This document shows, one piece after another, positions 38,216-50,600 of a DNA stretch of 64,000 nucleotides (position 1 is its first letter; each line of letters starts with the position of its first letter). The translations under genes and the position numbers were made by a program. The notes under the pieces are model-generated. The model was given only the letters and a program-made list of their open reading frames with translations, was not told where the DNA came from and did not search any database. This DNA is from Pachydiplax longipennis (taxonomy: Eukaryota; Arthropoda; Insecta; Odonata; Libellulidae), in contig JAVFKF010000019.1 of the NCBI GenBank assembly GCA_036926295.1, positions 8,114,001-8,178,000 on the forward strand, in the 5' to 3' direction.

Positions 38216-40780
38216 CCTTAGGGATGGCAAAGTTTAGTAACAATAGATTATAATACATGACCTCTGAAAAGTAAATTAACGCTTAGGTTAAAATGCTTCG
38301 ACTATTTAATCGCACCCCCAGAATCTCAGTGTTCAGAGGATGGCGTATTACCGCCGAAATCGGTCAAACAGGGAGTTTTGAGAAGATAATAGAATTATTA
38401 ATATTAAAATTGTTAATAATATATTTATTAAAAGTAGATTTATACCTGTGAAACAATATATGTATTATTACGTATTGAATATTAAGCATTAGTAAGAAAG
38501 TTCACCAAGTATCACCCACGAAGATGATTAATAGTATTATCATTAAATTTGTTTTTTGACAATATGAATCAGGACAAAACTGATCCAGTCAACTCTACGT
38601 AGACTGATTCTCTTGTCAAGAGCAAACTTCCGACTGGCGCTAGTTTAATTGAATCATCAGTATACTTTATGATATTCCTATAAATAAATCACTCTTATAA
38701 CATTTATTTAATCCAGTTTATTTACAATGAATACCTTTATCATTCCACGATAATGTGTTAAATTTTGGCTCAAATGATTCTTTAAAACCTTCATTAAAAC
38801 ATCCCAAGGATGTTTACCAAGCGAAAAAGGAATTATTTCAAAGGATTTTTTAAATAATACACCTTTCGGTACAATTCTAAAATAATACTGATAGCACCCG
38901 TTATTCTTTGGGTCAATCTTAACTTCTCATTTTCATAACCTTAACTCTTATTCACGCTTCGCTGTTGCTGACCTCCTTGATGATGAGTAAACAAAAACAA
39001 ATCATGTAACCGGGTTACCGCGAACAGATGAAAGTGTCTACTACAAAGTTGTTAAGAACACTAAATTCTATATTAAGAAGGGTCTCGCTCGGCTGAGACT
39101 GCCTTGAATTAAAATTACGAGTTTTTGTTTCAATTATGAAAGAATAAAGCGAAAAATGCTACGGTTAATTAAATAAATGAGGGTCTGGAGAGAAAGGTGG
39201 GGAAGGATGCCTAATGAGAGCTTTGTCGGAGAGAAAGAGGGAACGGGGTTAATAGCTGTTTCTGGCCATGTTATGGCCTTGGTGACGGGATGAGACAGTG
39301 GCGGAACCTACAATTTATTATGCGAACTAGATTAAAGCTAACAATCCAGCTCGTTTCCCTTTTTTCATCTGTAATTAAACTAAAATGAAATGTTTTTTCT
39401 TTTTGCCACTAACAAGACCTACGATCATCCGTGATTTATTGCGGCTTCATTTTCCCCACAGACTCGTTAGTCGGTTTAGTTGAAATGAAAAATTAAATCG
39501 AAAATTTAAATTCGTAAATGTCTTCGTTTTAGCAAGGATACGTGCCTCTTTGATGAAGATATTCACTAATAAATACGTATATACAGTATTCCGGTGGACA
39601 CAAATATTTACTGAGAAAACTATAATTTTTTAAGAGCTTTTCTGATCTCTTTTTCCCTAATATCACATTTTGAAAATTTAACAAATGATCATCTTCAGTT
39701 TGAAACTCATTCCATTATTTTTTAATTTAGGAATATGGGGTCATCAAGCTGCTTAATTTTACCCGTGTGTAGGTCAACAATCCTTTCAGGGTCACGGCCA
39801 CATGTATTTCAATCACGCGATGCCATCCATTCATCCTCTGGGAAAAGCTCACAATTATATCATTAACCTTGGAAAGGACATGGAAAAAATAGGAAACTCA
39901 TTTTAATCGTATTTACGACGTCAATGTGACATCCCATGGAATTATTCAAATATTTCCATTTAAACATTGGGTATAGTATATTAAAGAAAGCTATTCATGT
40001 AGGACACTCTTAAATATTTTCTTTTTTCAGTGATTATTACATCATTTATGACTGCATAACTTTTTTTAAGTAAAAAATTTTATTGAGGGACCTGATTGAT
40101 TCAATATATTAATTCTTCGTATATATTTTATTTTTAAAATTTTTTAATTAGGAAAATTTCATATCATTATTCATCAATCAGTAAACTTTCATTGGTTAAT
40201 CAGTAAATTTCGAAACCAATAAAATAAAATGAACTCAAATATTTGAATCGGTTACTTATGTCTATAGTGTTTGCATAAACTTTCACTTATATATTAATAT
40301 CTATAAGATCTTACTCTTTAATCCCTGATAATCCCAATATAGTGCGGGTCATACTGACATAAGGCATGAATATTACCCATTAGAAGTTGTTTTTCTTACT
40401 ACTATTATTCAAAAATTGATTTAAAAATTTTCAGTCGTTAAGTGGAAGCAGGTTTAACTTTACTTGATTGAGAATGACCTATATTTCAACAAAGATGAAT
40501 GTTCAATAGGACACAATAGAACAATATAAGATTATACCGAGAAAGGCCTGTCTTAGTTTAATAAATTCAGATTTTAGTAAGACATAACCGTAGTTAATCT
40601 GGAATCGCTCTCTCTATTCTTATCGATTCTAATTTTCACAAAAGTTATCGAAAAATATACTTATATTCGGGGTTAAAGTAAAACTATTTTCTATTGTATG
40701 ATTTTTGCATAAAAACGGTAAATGTTGATAGATGCAGAAATATGGAATTATCAAGAGTAAAATAGATATAAAATCGTTAC
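38216..40780. other. Non-coding DNA, no gene seen
   Basis: AT-rich, with a somewhat less AT-rich stretch at 38920-39480 (including a GTCTC/GAGAC micro-hairpin near 39083). No exon or repeat terminus was recognised. Confidence 0.55.
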
Positions 40781-40880
40781 CATTGTAAATTGTGTGATCA
40801 AGATATTCGGTGGATAAGAAGATTCCGTGGGTGACACGAATAGACACCTCATGAATGAAGCTCAAATCGCTTGAACTCAT
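40781..40880 (-). CDS. Very weak candidate first exon, product unknown
   Basis: An ATG at 40880 (minus) in an A-rich context (TTAAAATGA) opens 33 codons reading MSSSDLSFIHEVSIRVTHGI then FLSTEYLDHTIYN. They are followed by GTAACG as a possible donor beginning at 40780. The stretch is less AT-rich than the sequence on either side, and after the donor the composition falls back to background. There is no known motif and no partner exon. Chance is at least as likely. Confidence 0.12.
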
Positions 40881-41241
40881 TTTAATTTCAATGCATTCGC
40901 TCGAAAAGCAGAAAATACATTTTTATTGGATTTTTCGTAGCTGTGAGAGCACGGTAAAAGAGAACTGAAGTGGAAGAAACTGGAGTGTAAACAAGCTTTT
41001 TGATTGGAATAATTCAAAACCTTTCCACTTCAGGTATATTTTTGGACATTGTTTACAATAGTGAGGGATATACATGATTTAGTATCACGGCTCAATGACT
41101 ACTAAACCATCTGGATGGGTTTAAATACCGTCAAAGCTTTTTGATGGTGCAAACATTTAATTAGAACTGAGCTTAATGATCACCAAAAATAATTCGGTGC
41201 TTCTGTATAGGTGTATTTCTGAATCAAATTTTGGATCGTAA
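40881..41241. other. AT-rich non-coding DNA
   Basis: Nothing recognisable on either strand. Confidence 0.5.
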
Positions 41242-41330
41242 ATTCAGAATAGATGAATAGTAATATTTATTACATCCAATGTTGTGTAGTTTATTCAAGA
41301 TAGGCGAATAATAATATTAATTATATCCAA
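41242..41330. repeat. Diverged 51 bp-period tandem duplication
   Basis: The 38-base segment 41242-41279 (ATTCAGAATAGATGAATAG...) is repeated at 41293-41330 with 31 of 38 positions identical. The second copy directly abuts the SINE that begins at 41331. The duplication may predate the SINE or be connected with its insertion. Confidence 0.7.
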
Positions 41331-41547
41331 GGGCTACCGGATAGTCAAGTGGGTAGCACGTTCGCCTTCGGTGAAAGCGGTCCCTGGGTTCGATTCCCAG
41401 TGGTGGCCAATGTACGAGCGAAATGACCTCAGCTTTTGAAGTACAGCTAGTTCCAAAAAAAACTTACCACCTAAGCCGCAACCCGCATAACAGGCAGTGA
41501 ATTTCCTCCGAGCGAGCCTTAAGAAGTGAGAGAGAGAGAGAGAGAGG
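41331..41547 (+). mobile_element. tRNA-derived SINE, family A, long form with GA tail
   Basis: The head retains a tRNA fold. GGCTACC (41332-41338) pairs with GGTGGCC (41402-41408) as an acceptor stem with one G-T. The T-arm stem CTGGG/CCCAG (41384-41388 with 41396-41400) is perfect, and the B box GGTTCGATTCC (41387-41397) is consensus. The A-box region is TAGTCAAGTGGG (41342-41353). The family word CGAAATGACCTCAGC follows at 41419-41433. A body absent from the other tRNA-headed copies comes next (41441-41510), and the element ends in (GA)n at 41527-41547. Because related, decayed copies exist, this is a SINE rather than a working tRNA gene, though it is the copy with the best-kept promoter. 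No clean target duplication was identified. Confidence 0.8.
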
Positions 41548-44500
41548 AAAAACATGGCGGAGATGGTCTGCTAGAGTCATAACTCCGCCTGCAGAGTTGA
41601 AATGGATTTATTTGCTTTATTAATATTGCAAAGATTTATTAGTATCCTGAGTTTGGTGGCATTGGCCTAGCAGAATAGTATTATAACAATACGGATGTCG
41701 TAATGCAAGAATTCAGTTATTATAAAATGGTTATAACGAATCAGTATATATTCTAGCATTGCTTCTCGCACAGAGGGAAACGGCGCACACGAGGTCCCGT
41801 TATTCCTAGGAAACCGAGGCAAACCCCCTTCCCCTCATAAAATTTGAGTCTGAGGGCGAAAGGCACGAGCAAGTCGAAGGAAATTTTCGCAAAATCTGCC
41901 TCTGAGCCGCTCTGAGCTTATGTTTAGGACTTAGATGGGAGATAGAAAATTTCCGCGCAGTTTGAATTGGTGTCGGACCAAAAATGTATAGACCTCGAAT
42001 TCGACGCCTTCGCTTGCAAAACTCTGCGGTTATAATGGGTGGTATTATATAATATAATAGTAGCTAATATTATGCATCGTTCATGAGAGCAGTTATTAGC
42101 CTTTAAAATTATATACCAAAGGAGTCTACATCGATCACCAGTTTTATCTCAGCCTGTGTGAATGCAATCTACACAAGTAAAGTAAGGCACACTCATGGCC
42201 ATATCTAGGCTATTACATTAATATACTACATTAAAAAACAATAGGTAAATATATAGTATGAAGTCTTGAGGCATTCTCTGCGTATTTTAGATAAATTTAG
42301 TTTCATTTGATAAGCATCGAAATTAAAATTCGATCGGTAAAAAATCAGTAAATTTTATCATCTATGCAGTTGGAATTTTTACTATACCGTCCAGATCAAT
42401 TGAGAGAAAATGTGCTAGGATCGATTTTCCTCAATGAATAAAGATGATGGATACGAGACTACCATCTTTCACATTAATTTTGAATTAATTAATTAATTTT
42501 TTTTCGATGTCATTGAAGTGTGAATCGAATAAACTTGATTACTTCTGTGGATTCCTCTTGAAATGTTTGCAGTCACAAACCATTACGTTCTTAAACATTC
42601 TTCTCGCTATATTTATCACCTTTAAAAGTTCTAAAATACACAAAAAGATAGTGCGAATGAGGTTTGGTCATAATGCTCATTGAATGCTACTGTTAGCTAT
42701 GAATGTAAAATTTTCAATTAAATTTGAATGTATACAAAACTACCTACATTATTTATATTCCGATTGTTTATTATAACGTTTACAATTATTATAATGTAGA
42801 AAACGTTAAAAATACGCAAAATAATAGGGACTTGGTGAAATAGTTTTTCCCAGGGCCTTTTCACCTGTAATTCCAACCCTGTAATATCACATGGGGAAGC
42901 GCATATGAGGCTCATGTTGAAATTTTGCTTCCCTCGGTTGATGGCTGACCCTACGTAACCCTCATATTTTTCGACAGAATTTCAATGATTGAGACGATTG
43001 GGTGGTGGTTTGGTATGGCTAGTCTATCTACATATTTATCGCTTGGTGATATTGAAAATATTCCTTCGTATTTAAAATGTATTGGCTATGAGAAACTTTT
43101 CATCTCTCCACATTCCGTGACAAATTTGAAAATCAATGTACAGGAGTGATTGGAAGAAGTGAATAAAGCAATGAATTCACCAGTATTTCAAGAGGGGGAC
43201 TGTTTTGATAGAGATAGGAAAGTGAGAAGCAACGGCAACAGTAATACATACACTCACATGACTTTAACAACCGAAAGTGTAAGAGGTATGTTAATTCTAG
43301 ATTTTTGGATGAATCACAATAGGTAATGGCATTTCTTGCGTTCCTCGTCGACCAATTGATTACTTTAAGTAGGAGTAACGACCTCTTTCAAAAGTATAAC
43401 GCACTCACTCACCTCAATTTTCTCATCCAACATATATTTTTTCCGTTTATGACTGCCTCCAGAGAAACTACTCATTTATCCAATTTAAGTAATATCTCAG
43501 TCAAACATGGTTAACATTCAAATATACAGGATATAACGTCGATGGCTTACCATACTTTCAGAAATTTCCTTCTGATGCATCAGTTTATTCCCAGGATCTC
43601 CGAAATTGTATACAATAGCGATGTTCAATGTTTTGTAGCAACCTTCTTTTAATTCTATAAGAAAGTTCGAGCAGTTCACTAAGCCAGTACCTAAATCATT
43701 TTCTTATCAGCAATTTATTTTGGAAAGAGATTCCGAGGTCTTTTCAAACCGATAGAAATTGCTAACATTAGTATTACTATCTATGTAAGCCAATGGTTTA
43801 TTCTAAATAACTTTAGAGATATAATTTACCGGAAATCGGCATATAAACTTCAAGTTTCTGCGACGTTGAATATGCGGAGTGTCTACAATTCCGTATTTAC
43901 ATTTCAATTCATATTTTAGTGACATTATAATAGAAACTTTAGTCGATCTAGTAAGATCATCTTCCACGCTCTTTGTAAATAAACAATCATTGACGAGGAG
44001 CTATTTTTTCATTTTTGTTGCTGAATTACTTATTTAGTATAAGCTAATACAGTTTATGTCATTCACTTTAAAAGCAGAATATAGAGATACTATAATTCTG
44101 ATATGATACACCCAAACATTGTCAACTTTATGTTATCATTCAGATTTTCCGAAGGTCCTATTTCCAACTGGAATGATCTTCCTTGCATTACTATTTTTAA
44201 AAATTCGAAACATCTTCGCAAAGATCGTAGAGAATTATGATGTGCCTAGGATGAAGGATGTTATGAAGGTCCTTGGAGTGAATGTTGGAATAATGGATTA
44301 CATATAGAACCAAGAATATTTTAACAGCTAAGGTATGAATCATGAGAATTAGAGGAATATTCTCATGTAAGTCTGTTTACAATCCGTTGGTTTCTATTTT
44401 TTAAGGTATTCTTCCATGACTCCTTTTACCCATCATTCATAATTATTGACGGTGATTTTTCTTTTAATTATTATACATATTATGCACCATTCAAACAATT

Positions 44501-44883
44501 CGGGTTATATAGTTAACTTGAGGCATTCAGAAACCGAAGCAGCGATCATTAATCACTAGTCTCACTTTCACCTAGCGCATAGTTCTGAAAATCATTTCAG
44601 TATAACAATGGAAATCGTGTTGTGGGTGTTTTCACACCCCCTGACATACGTCATACGGCGGCTCGCCGGGTATAAATGAAAATGTAAATAAACCAGGTGT
44701 TAACATGTAAACCTGCAATATGCAAGTATAGAAAACCTGGAATTTATACGCAATATGCAAATCAGTCCTAAGGTTGTGATTTTCCATACTAACTGTTGTT
44801 TCTTAACCATCTTAAACTGTATTCCTTGCAAGAAGTCCTGAAAGGTCGTCTACCTCAAAAATAGAGTTGAATATCTTCATTCC
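41548..44883. other. Non-coding DNA, no gene seen
   Basis: The part 41760-42040 is less AT-rich and CpG-bearing. Immediately after the SINE, GCGGAG/CTCCGC can form a small hairpin (about 41556-41588). The rest is AT-rich. The word GCAATATGCAA recurs near 44716 and 44750. Confidence 0.5.
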
Positions 44884-45240
44884 CTAAGGGAATACCCGCG
44901 GCGAAGATTACAAATCGTGGATCCACCATTTCCCACCTTACTTGTGATCGGTCGCCGCCACCATACCCTAACCTTAGATACCTGCTCAGCAGGGGTGCGG
45001 TCGGGAATCCTCATTAGCGCTTTCAAATTCGCTACCCCGGATACATACGACCATCCACAATATGCCGAAAAGGGGGTTTTTCTTCTCAGAGCGGAGTTCA
45101 CCTTCATCCATCGGCCGTTTTATGGTTCCTTTGAGAAAATAGACAATACCTTCCGATGGACGAAACAAAAGAAAAAGAAACAAGAAAGGAATGAATAGGG
45201 GATACTCCTAGGGCCAGTGTGGAGGGCCTCCCCTCTCTCT
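44884..45240. other. GC-rich island of unknown origin
   Basis: About 350 bp of CpG-rich sequence with abrupt edges sits in AT-rich DNA. It starts near GGGAATACCCGCGGCGAAG and ends near a CCTCCCCTCTCTCT pyrimidine run. Open frames of 65-93 codons run on both strands, as expected where AT-rich stops are rare. None shows a domain. It includes CTGCTCAGCAG, near-palindromic, around 44983. The similar GGGAATAC / GGGGATAC words at the two ends hint at a discrete repeat unit. Possible identities are an unrecognised SINE or LINE end, a processed pseudogene or a CpG-island promoter. Confidence 0.35.
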
Positions 45241-46514
45241 GAAAGACTTAGTAAAACCTCAGACGCGAATTTGTCAGAAACAGCCAAATCTCATCTCAAA
45301 ATCATAATACTTCATCTGATACCATCATCACGAATGCCTGGCGGAGGAACAGAATGACGTGTTGACACATATATTCTAAAATACCTAATGCTCCGTTATT
45401 TGTCGTATCAAGCAAATTTTATACTTCTCTGTATCGCAGAATAATTCAACAGCAAAGAAATCGAGTCAAAATTTGCACCACGGGGCAAGAAAGAGATTTA
45501 GCATCAGATAAAAGTTGGGACAGCATAATTTTGCAAGGAACATGAACTTGATTTAATTAAAGGGATAGTTTTTCTGGGACTGGCAATGAACAATATTTTC
45601 GGAAAAGTGTTACGAAATGCTGGCGTTAATTTCGTCGTAAACTAATTTTTTATTCGATACGTGAAAAAATTTTGTAGTCCTCAGTATTAAAATTAGGAGT
45701 GCTACTATTCTAATATCTATGTTATTTTCTAACATACTAAATTAGCAAGTTGAATTTTAAACAATTGCCTTAGAAAATGATGATAGCACACCAATTAATA
45801 TTTTACTTTCTATCAATTGATTTGGTGGTATTTAAAATTTTTATTATATTTGATGTGATTATCTGATGTAGTTGATCGAAATTTATTTGGTTTACTTAAT
45901 TGTAATAAGTTTTGGGTCTAATTTTCAGAGCTTTTTACCAGGTCGACTTAAAATGATTCTTTCTCAGTGTATTCGCCCAGATAAAGTTTCTTTTCATCTT
46001 TGCTTTCCTTAGTAGGTTTCGTAGTTTTTTCATGCTCCCCTTCGCGATAGAATTTTTCTGCAACATAAATTAGTTCAAATACAGTTGATTGTGTTCTTAT
46101 TCATAATTATTCTTTATCTCCTTACAGAGTTTTCGTTCATGATTCTATTTGAGTCACAGTCGTGAATTTCCTCTAAATAAATTTAAAAGTTCGTCCTGTA
46201 GGCGACAAGAGCATAAAAAACGTAATAATATAATTCTTTTCTATCTTGGAATGACATAATTTTTTATTGGATAATTGCAGCTAAAAGTAAGTTTACCCGA
46301 CGCCTCCAGAGAAAGGTGAATTACGCAGAAATCTCTGGCCGAAATAAGGAAATCCGATTTTCATTCATTTTTTAATACTATGCTGCAGACATAGTAAAAA
46401 GTAGCACTAAATCTAGTTTAACTAGATGCTAATAAAGACGGTACAAATACGTTCAACGCGTTTAAAAACGGTTTAAAAAGGCGCCTTCCTTCCAAGAGCC
46501 AATAGAATGCGTGG
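45241..46514. other. AT-rich non-coding DNA
   Basis: No gene or repeat terminus was recognised. Confidence 0.55.
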
Positions 46515-46601
46515 AAAACTCTAGACTCGCTCTCATCGAGCTTCACGTCTGTTATGCGGGTTGCGGCTTAGGTGGTAAGTTTTTTTTGGAACTAGCTGTA
46601 C
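46515..46601 (-). mobile_element. Headless SINE body fragment
   Basis: The minus strand of 46549-46601 is identical over 53 bases to 41441-41493, the body of the long SINE. The match runs from GTACAGCTAGTTCC through an A8 run to AACCCGCATAACAG. Similarity then continues weakly outward to about 46515 (shared GTGAA and GAGCGAG). No tRNA-like head lies on the expected side: beyond 46601 the sequence is unrelated and AT-rich. It is either a truncated SINE copy or the source sequence from which the body was captured. Confidence 0.7.
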
Positions 46602-47379
46602 ATTTAACAATTTTGCTACAATTAATTCTCATGACTCTCACAGTAAGTAAGAGTTAAATAACACCAAATTTCGGGTTTCTTTATGAGTCCGTGAATCCTA
46701 AGATTATCTAGATGGCAGTATTACAAAACCCTGTCTAAATAATACAAAGAAATTTTGTCTTGATTTTCTCTTTCTCTATCTTCTGTGTATAATTTTCTGC
46801 ATTAGATATTTACGTATATTTTATAAATATTTATATATATTCAATAATATATTTGTCCTATCCAGTTCAGAATTTTCCGGACGCCTGTGATTCACTCAGT
46901 AATGTAAACAGTTTTGACTTTCGTAATACGTTTAAGTTAATAACTTCATGATGGTTCTATTGCTATCTATTGCTAAGTGATTATTATTGGTTGTATTTTA
47001 ATTTTACTTCGTGAAATTATCGTCATATTGCTGCTTTAGTAATTTCCCTGTTATACACATATTACCTTTACATTACCTAGCTTTTTTATCATTTGGTTTA
47101 CCCAGATTTTCCACACTTTGCTTTTTTCGTGCTGCGGGTCTTTTTCCTAAGAGAATTCCTCAGGATTCTTACATCCACTACTTTTCAGGATTTTCTCTCT
47201 ATAACTGTTTACCCATGCATAGTTTTGTATGAATATCATTGACGAGAGTTTATATGGAAGAAGAGAATTTTCAGTCTCGAACTATCTCGTCAATAAGAAC
47301 CTTTAAAAAAAGTGACATCCCAAAAGTCATCACCCGTATTCCAGGTCATGCGAAATGAAGAGTAAACGATAAAATAGTT
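46602..47379. other. AT-rich non-coding DNA
   Basis: A 73-codon frame at 47011-47232 is Phe/Leu/Ser-rich and looks like chance. Nothing else was seen. Confidence 0.55.
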
Positions 47380-47660
47380 TCCAAGTACCTCAGTTCGGGA
47401 GCGACAGGAGAGCGCGTGACAGAGACGTAAAACTCAATGCGATGTCGTCCCCCAAAACAACGGATACAGCTTCACCAACCAAATGACGCAATAAATTTAA
47501 CGCTGCTGCTTTGGAGAGACGGATCGCTCAACACGCGGAAACCCGCCGCGAACTTGCTTTTTCATTCGCCAGAGATGATGCATAAAAGAGCAATCGGATG
47601 AATACGGCGGCGTTGTCTCGCTGAGGCAAATTCACGTAATGAATGAATGGCGTGCTTTTA
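47380..47660. other. CpG-rich island, possible conserved or regulatory DNA
   Basis: This stretch has many CpGs (GAGCGCGTGAC, ACACGCGG, CCGCCGCG, GGCGGCG) and is far less AT-rich than its flanks, with no long open frame. It lacks tRNA boxes and visible terminal repeats. By elimination it may be a CpG-type promoter, an enhancer or an ancient repeat. Confidence 0.3.
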
Positions 47661-50600
47661 ACCTTTACAGCAACGCTGGATGTCATACCTCTTCAAATAG
47701 ACTAAGAAACAGAGGATTAATTTTAATTCCGTGAAAGAGTATTCAAATAAATACTTACAAAGCCCATCCGCCTACATTGAGACTATAAACAAATAACTTG
47801 TAAGATAAGGTGAAGTCCTATTTGATGCAAATACCAAATGACAAAATATAGGAGGGAAAATCCCCGTACGTTAGAAAAATATGACTATATAAAAATACTA
47901 CTTAGGACGTAGGTAGTAACGAATGCTAATTAGAGGTATTGCCTTTATTTTATATGATTTATATGAAATATTCATAACTACGACAGAAAAGAGAACGATT
48001 ATGTTTTGTTTCTCGCATACTCAAGGCACTTAAACAATAATCAGTATGAGCCTACAGTTTACCAAATTGCAACCCTTTGCTGTACCTTGGGTCGAAAAAT
48101 GTTTTATGTTTAAAATAATTGCAAGTTTTGGCTCCTTAGTTTATTAAAATTACAGATCACCTTCTTATATGTAATAATCACATGGTTTTCTACTAAAATT
48201 GGATAATATAACGCCTCTGAAGGAATATTTGATAACCATGTCCACCTTTTACGAAAAACTATTATGACGATTTAAAATTTCCTAGGAGGTTCAACTTTAT
48301 CCTTGCCGAAGCCCATACGTGAATTTTAATCGCCAAAGTTTAAGTTAATATAACTTTTTTAATCCCAGAAATTCAGAGGAATCTTCACAAAAGCGGAGAA
48401 AATCAGAATAATAAGGCTAATGTAGGACAGATATAATTACTTAGTATGAGTACTATAAGTGTGGCGTACATATCACTCAGTACGAGTTTTGGGCAAGAGC
48501 TCTGGGCTTTGAAAATTTACGCATACTTCTATTTTCATTCATTTACTAGTCCTAGTGTTGTTTTATTTCGAAAAGTACTAGCTGCGTATTATTTGCTGTA
48601 AATAAAATCGTTTTCCCAAAATTTATAGTTTCATGTCTGTATATTGTTAATAAATTCGTGTGAAGTTTACCTTTACGGTACTCCGTTCCTCCCATAAAGG
48701 TTTTGCGGCCGAAAAAGTGTGATATGTGATTTTCTCACGAGAGGGCAGTTTAACATCCTGTTGATCCCCTCAATCACCTTCTGCGAAAACCTATCGCTGA
48801 ATTCCACGAACCACTCTCTTTCCTTTATTTTCTATTCCAGGAAATAGAAAACATTTTATTATAATGGACTCTTTGTTCCTCAAGCACGGATTATTTACTT
48901 TCACTTGCTCGATATTCTATGGAAACCTTAATAAGAAACATATTCCAACCTCTCACAAAAGGTTATTTTTATATATCGACACTATGTAATTTTGTAATCG
49001 TAAGCCACACTTATCCATAGGCTCTGTCTCTCAATGAAATCTACTGTTAAATGAAAAAATTGCCATGTTGTTATTATTTGCTTTAATACTCCTAAGGAGA
49101 TTAAGAGCCGAATTAATTTTTTGAATGTAGTAATTTGCTTGACTTAATAATAATAAAATTTTTGGATTCAATTAAAGAAAATATTGATTTATCATATAAT
49201 TTTTGTATTACTATAACACGTTACTGAATATAAATATACATTTGGATCAAGAATCAATCCAAGGCACAATTTCAATGAATATGAAAATGAACTTCTATGA
49301 CCCTTATGTATTTAGAGGCTAGAGGAAAATTTAGAATTATTCAGAAAGAACACAACCGGTATCATTAGCGTATTCTGGGGAGGAGAAAGAGGCTCTCCAA
49401 CTCCCCCCACACAGGATGACTTTGCAGAACTACAAGTTTGCCTAAAATCTGAGTAATAGCTTAAATTTAGATCAGATTACAAAGTTATTCCACGATCGCT
49501 TTACATCAACATTTATCTCGACAAATAGCATTATAAAATTCAATTGGAGATGACTTCATTAGAAAATTGTCTTATACCACCTTCCTTGTCAAGTTTCTAG
49601 ATCCTTTCCGTATCGGGGTCTTTTCTGCCTTTTCTGTAGCTATAGAAATATGCAGCATACACTATGCAGAAATAAGGTCGAACTCTTATATAACACTCGT
49701 GTAAGAAATATAGAACTTCAATAGAGTCAAACGACCGTCATTTCTTTTAACTCATTTTTTTTAGAGACATTATAGAGGGATTCTCCTTCTCCTTGAGCGC
49801 AACGTTCTGTTTTTGATTCGGTGACATTGCATGTCATCAATAATTGCTCGACAGTATTGGCATTCGATATTAGAGGGAACGTTTGCTGGAACACGAAAGT
49901 AGTTCAAAGTGAGGTGGTTACTTTGGGATAATCGTTAGTTACATAGAGACGTCATCAGAAGTGATTATAGAGTACATGCTCGAAGAGGTTTCTCCGATGA
50001 ATCATTCTCTTGTTGTTCCTCTGTAATAATTTACCCATCCCAAGTCCGACTTACTAAGCGCTTATAAAATATTTTTAACGATTATTCGTTTCCTTAGGTT
50101 GTTTTCTAAATAGCCTGTAACTCTAAGAGGTAACGTTATGAAGACGGGTAAGAATGACCTACTAGATATAGGATGAAAGATTCCCATCTATCAATTGCTT
50201 AATCTTAGGAATTCCAATATTGGTAATATCATTTTTTCCATAGTTAAATCGTTAAAGAACAACAACCTGTTTTACTAAATCAATTAAAAATTAATATAGT
50301 AATACCGGTTACTCTTCATCAGAATCAGGTTACAAAATGGTAAATCTCCGCTGGAAAAAATGAAAATTGTTTTATGCCTCCTGAAGATCTGATCTACTTC
50401 AACACATTCATACTAAAGTTTTTCACTCTATCGTATCTACATATTCATTGAACATAATTAAATCTAAAGGAAATGTATTATAATACTTTTCGTTTTGCAT
50501 TCGTGAATTTCGGGGCGTTTCACCGTTCGCGGTGAGATAGCACATGAAAGGTATCATGAATCAAATGAAAGGTATCACCATTTATAGAGAAGAAAATGCT

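Noticed and set aside
41332..41408. Functional tRNA gene
   Set aside because: Acceptor and T stems pair well, but there is no Pol III T-run right after the acceptor. A SINE body follows, and related decayed copies exist elsewhere in the window.
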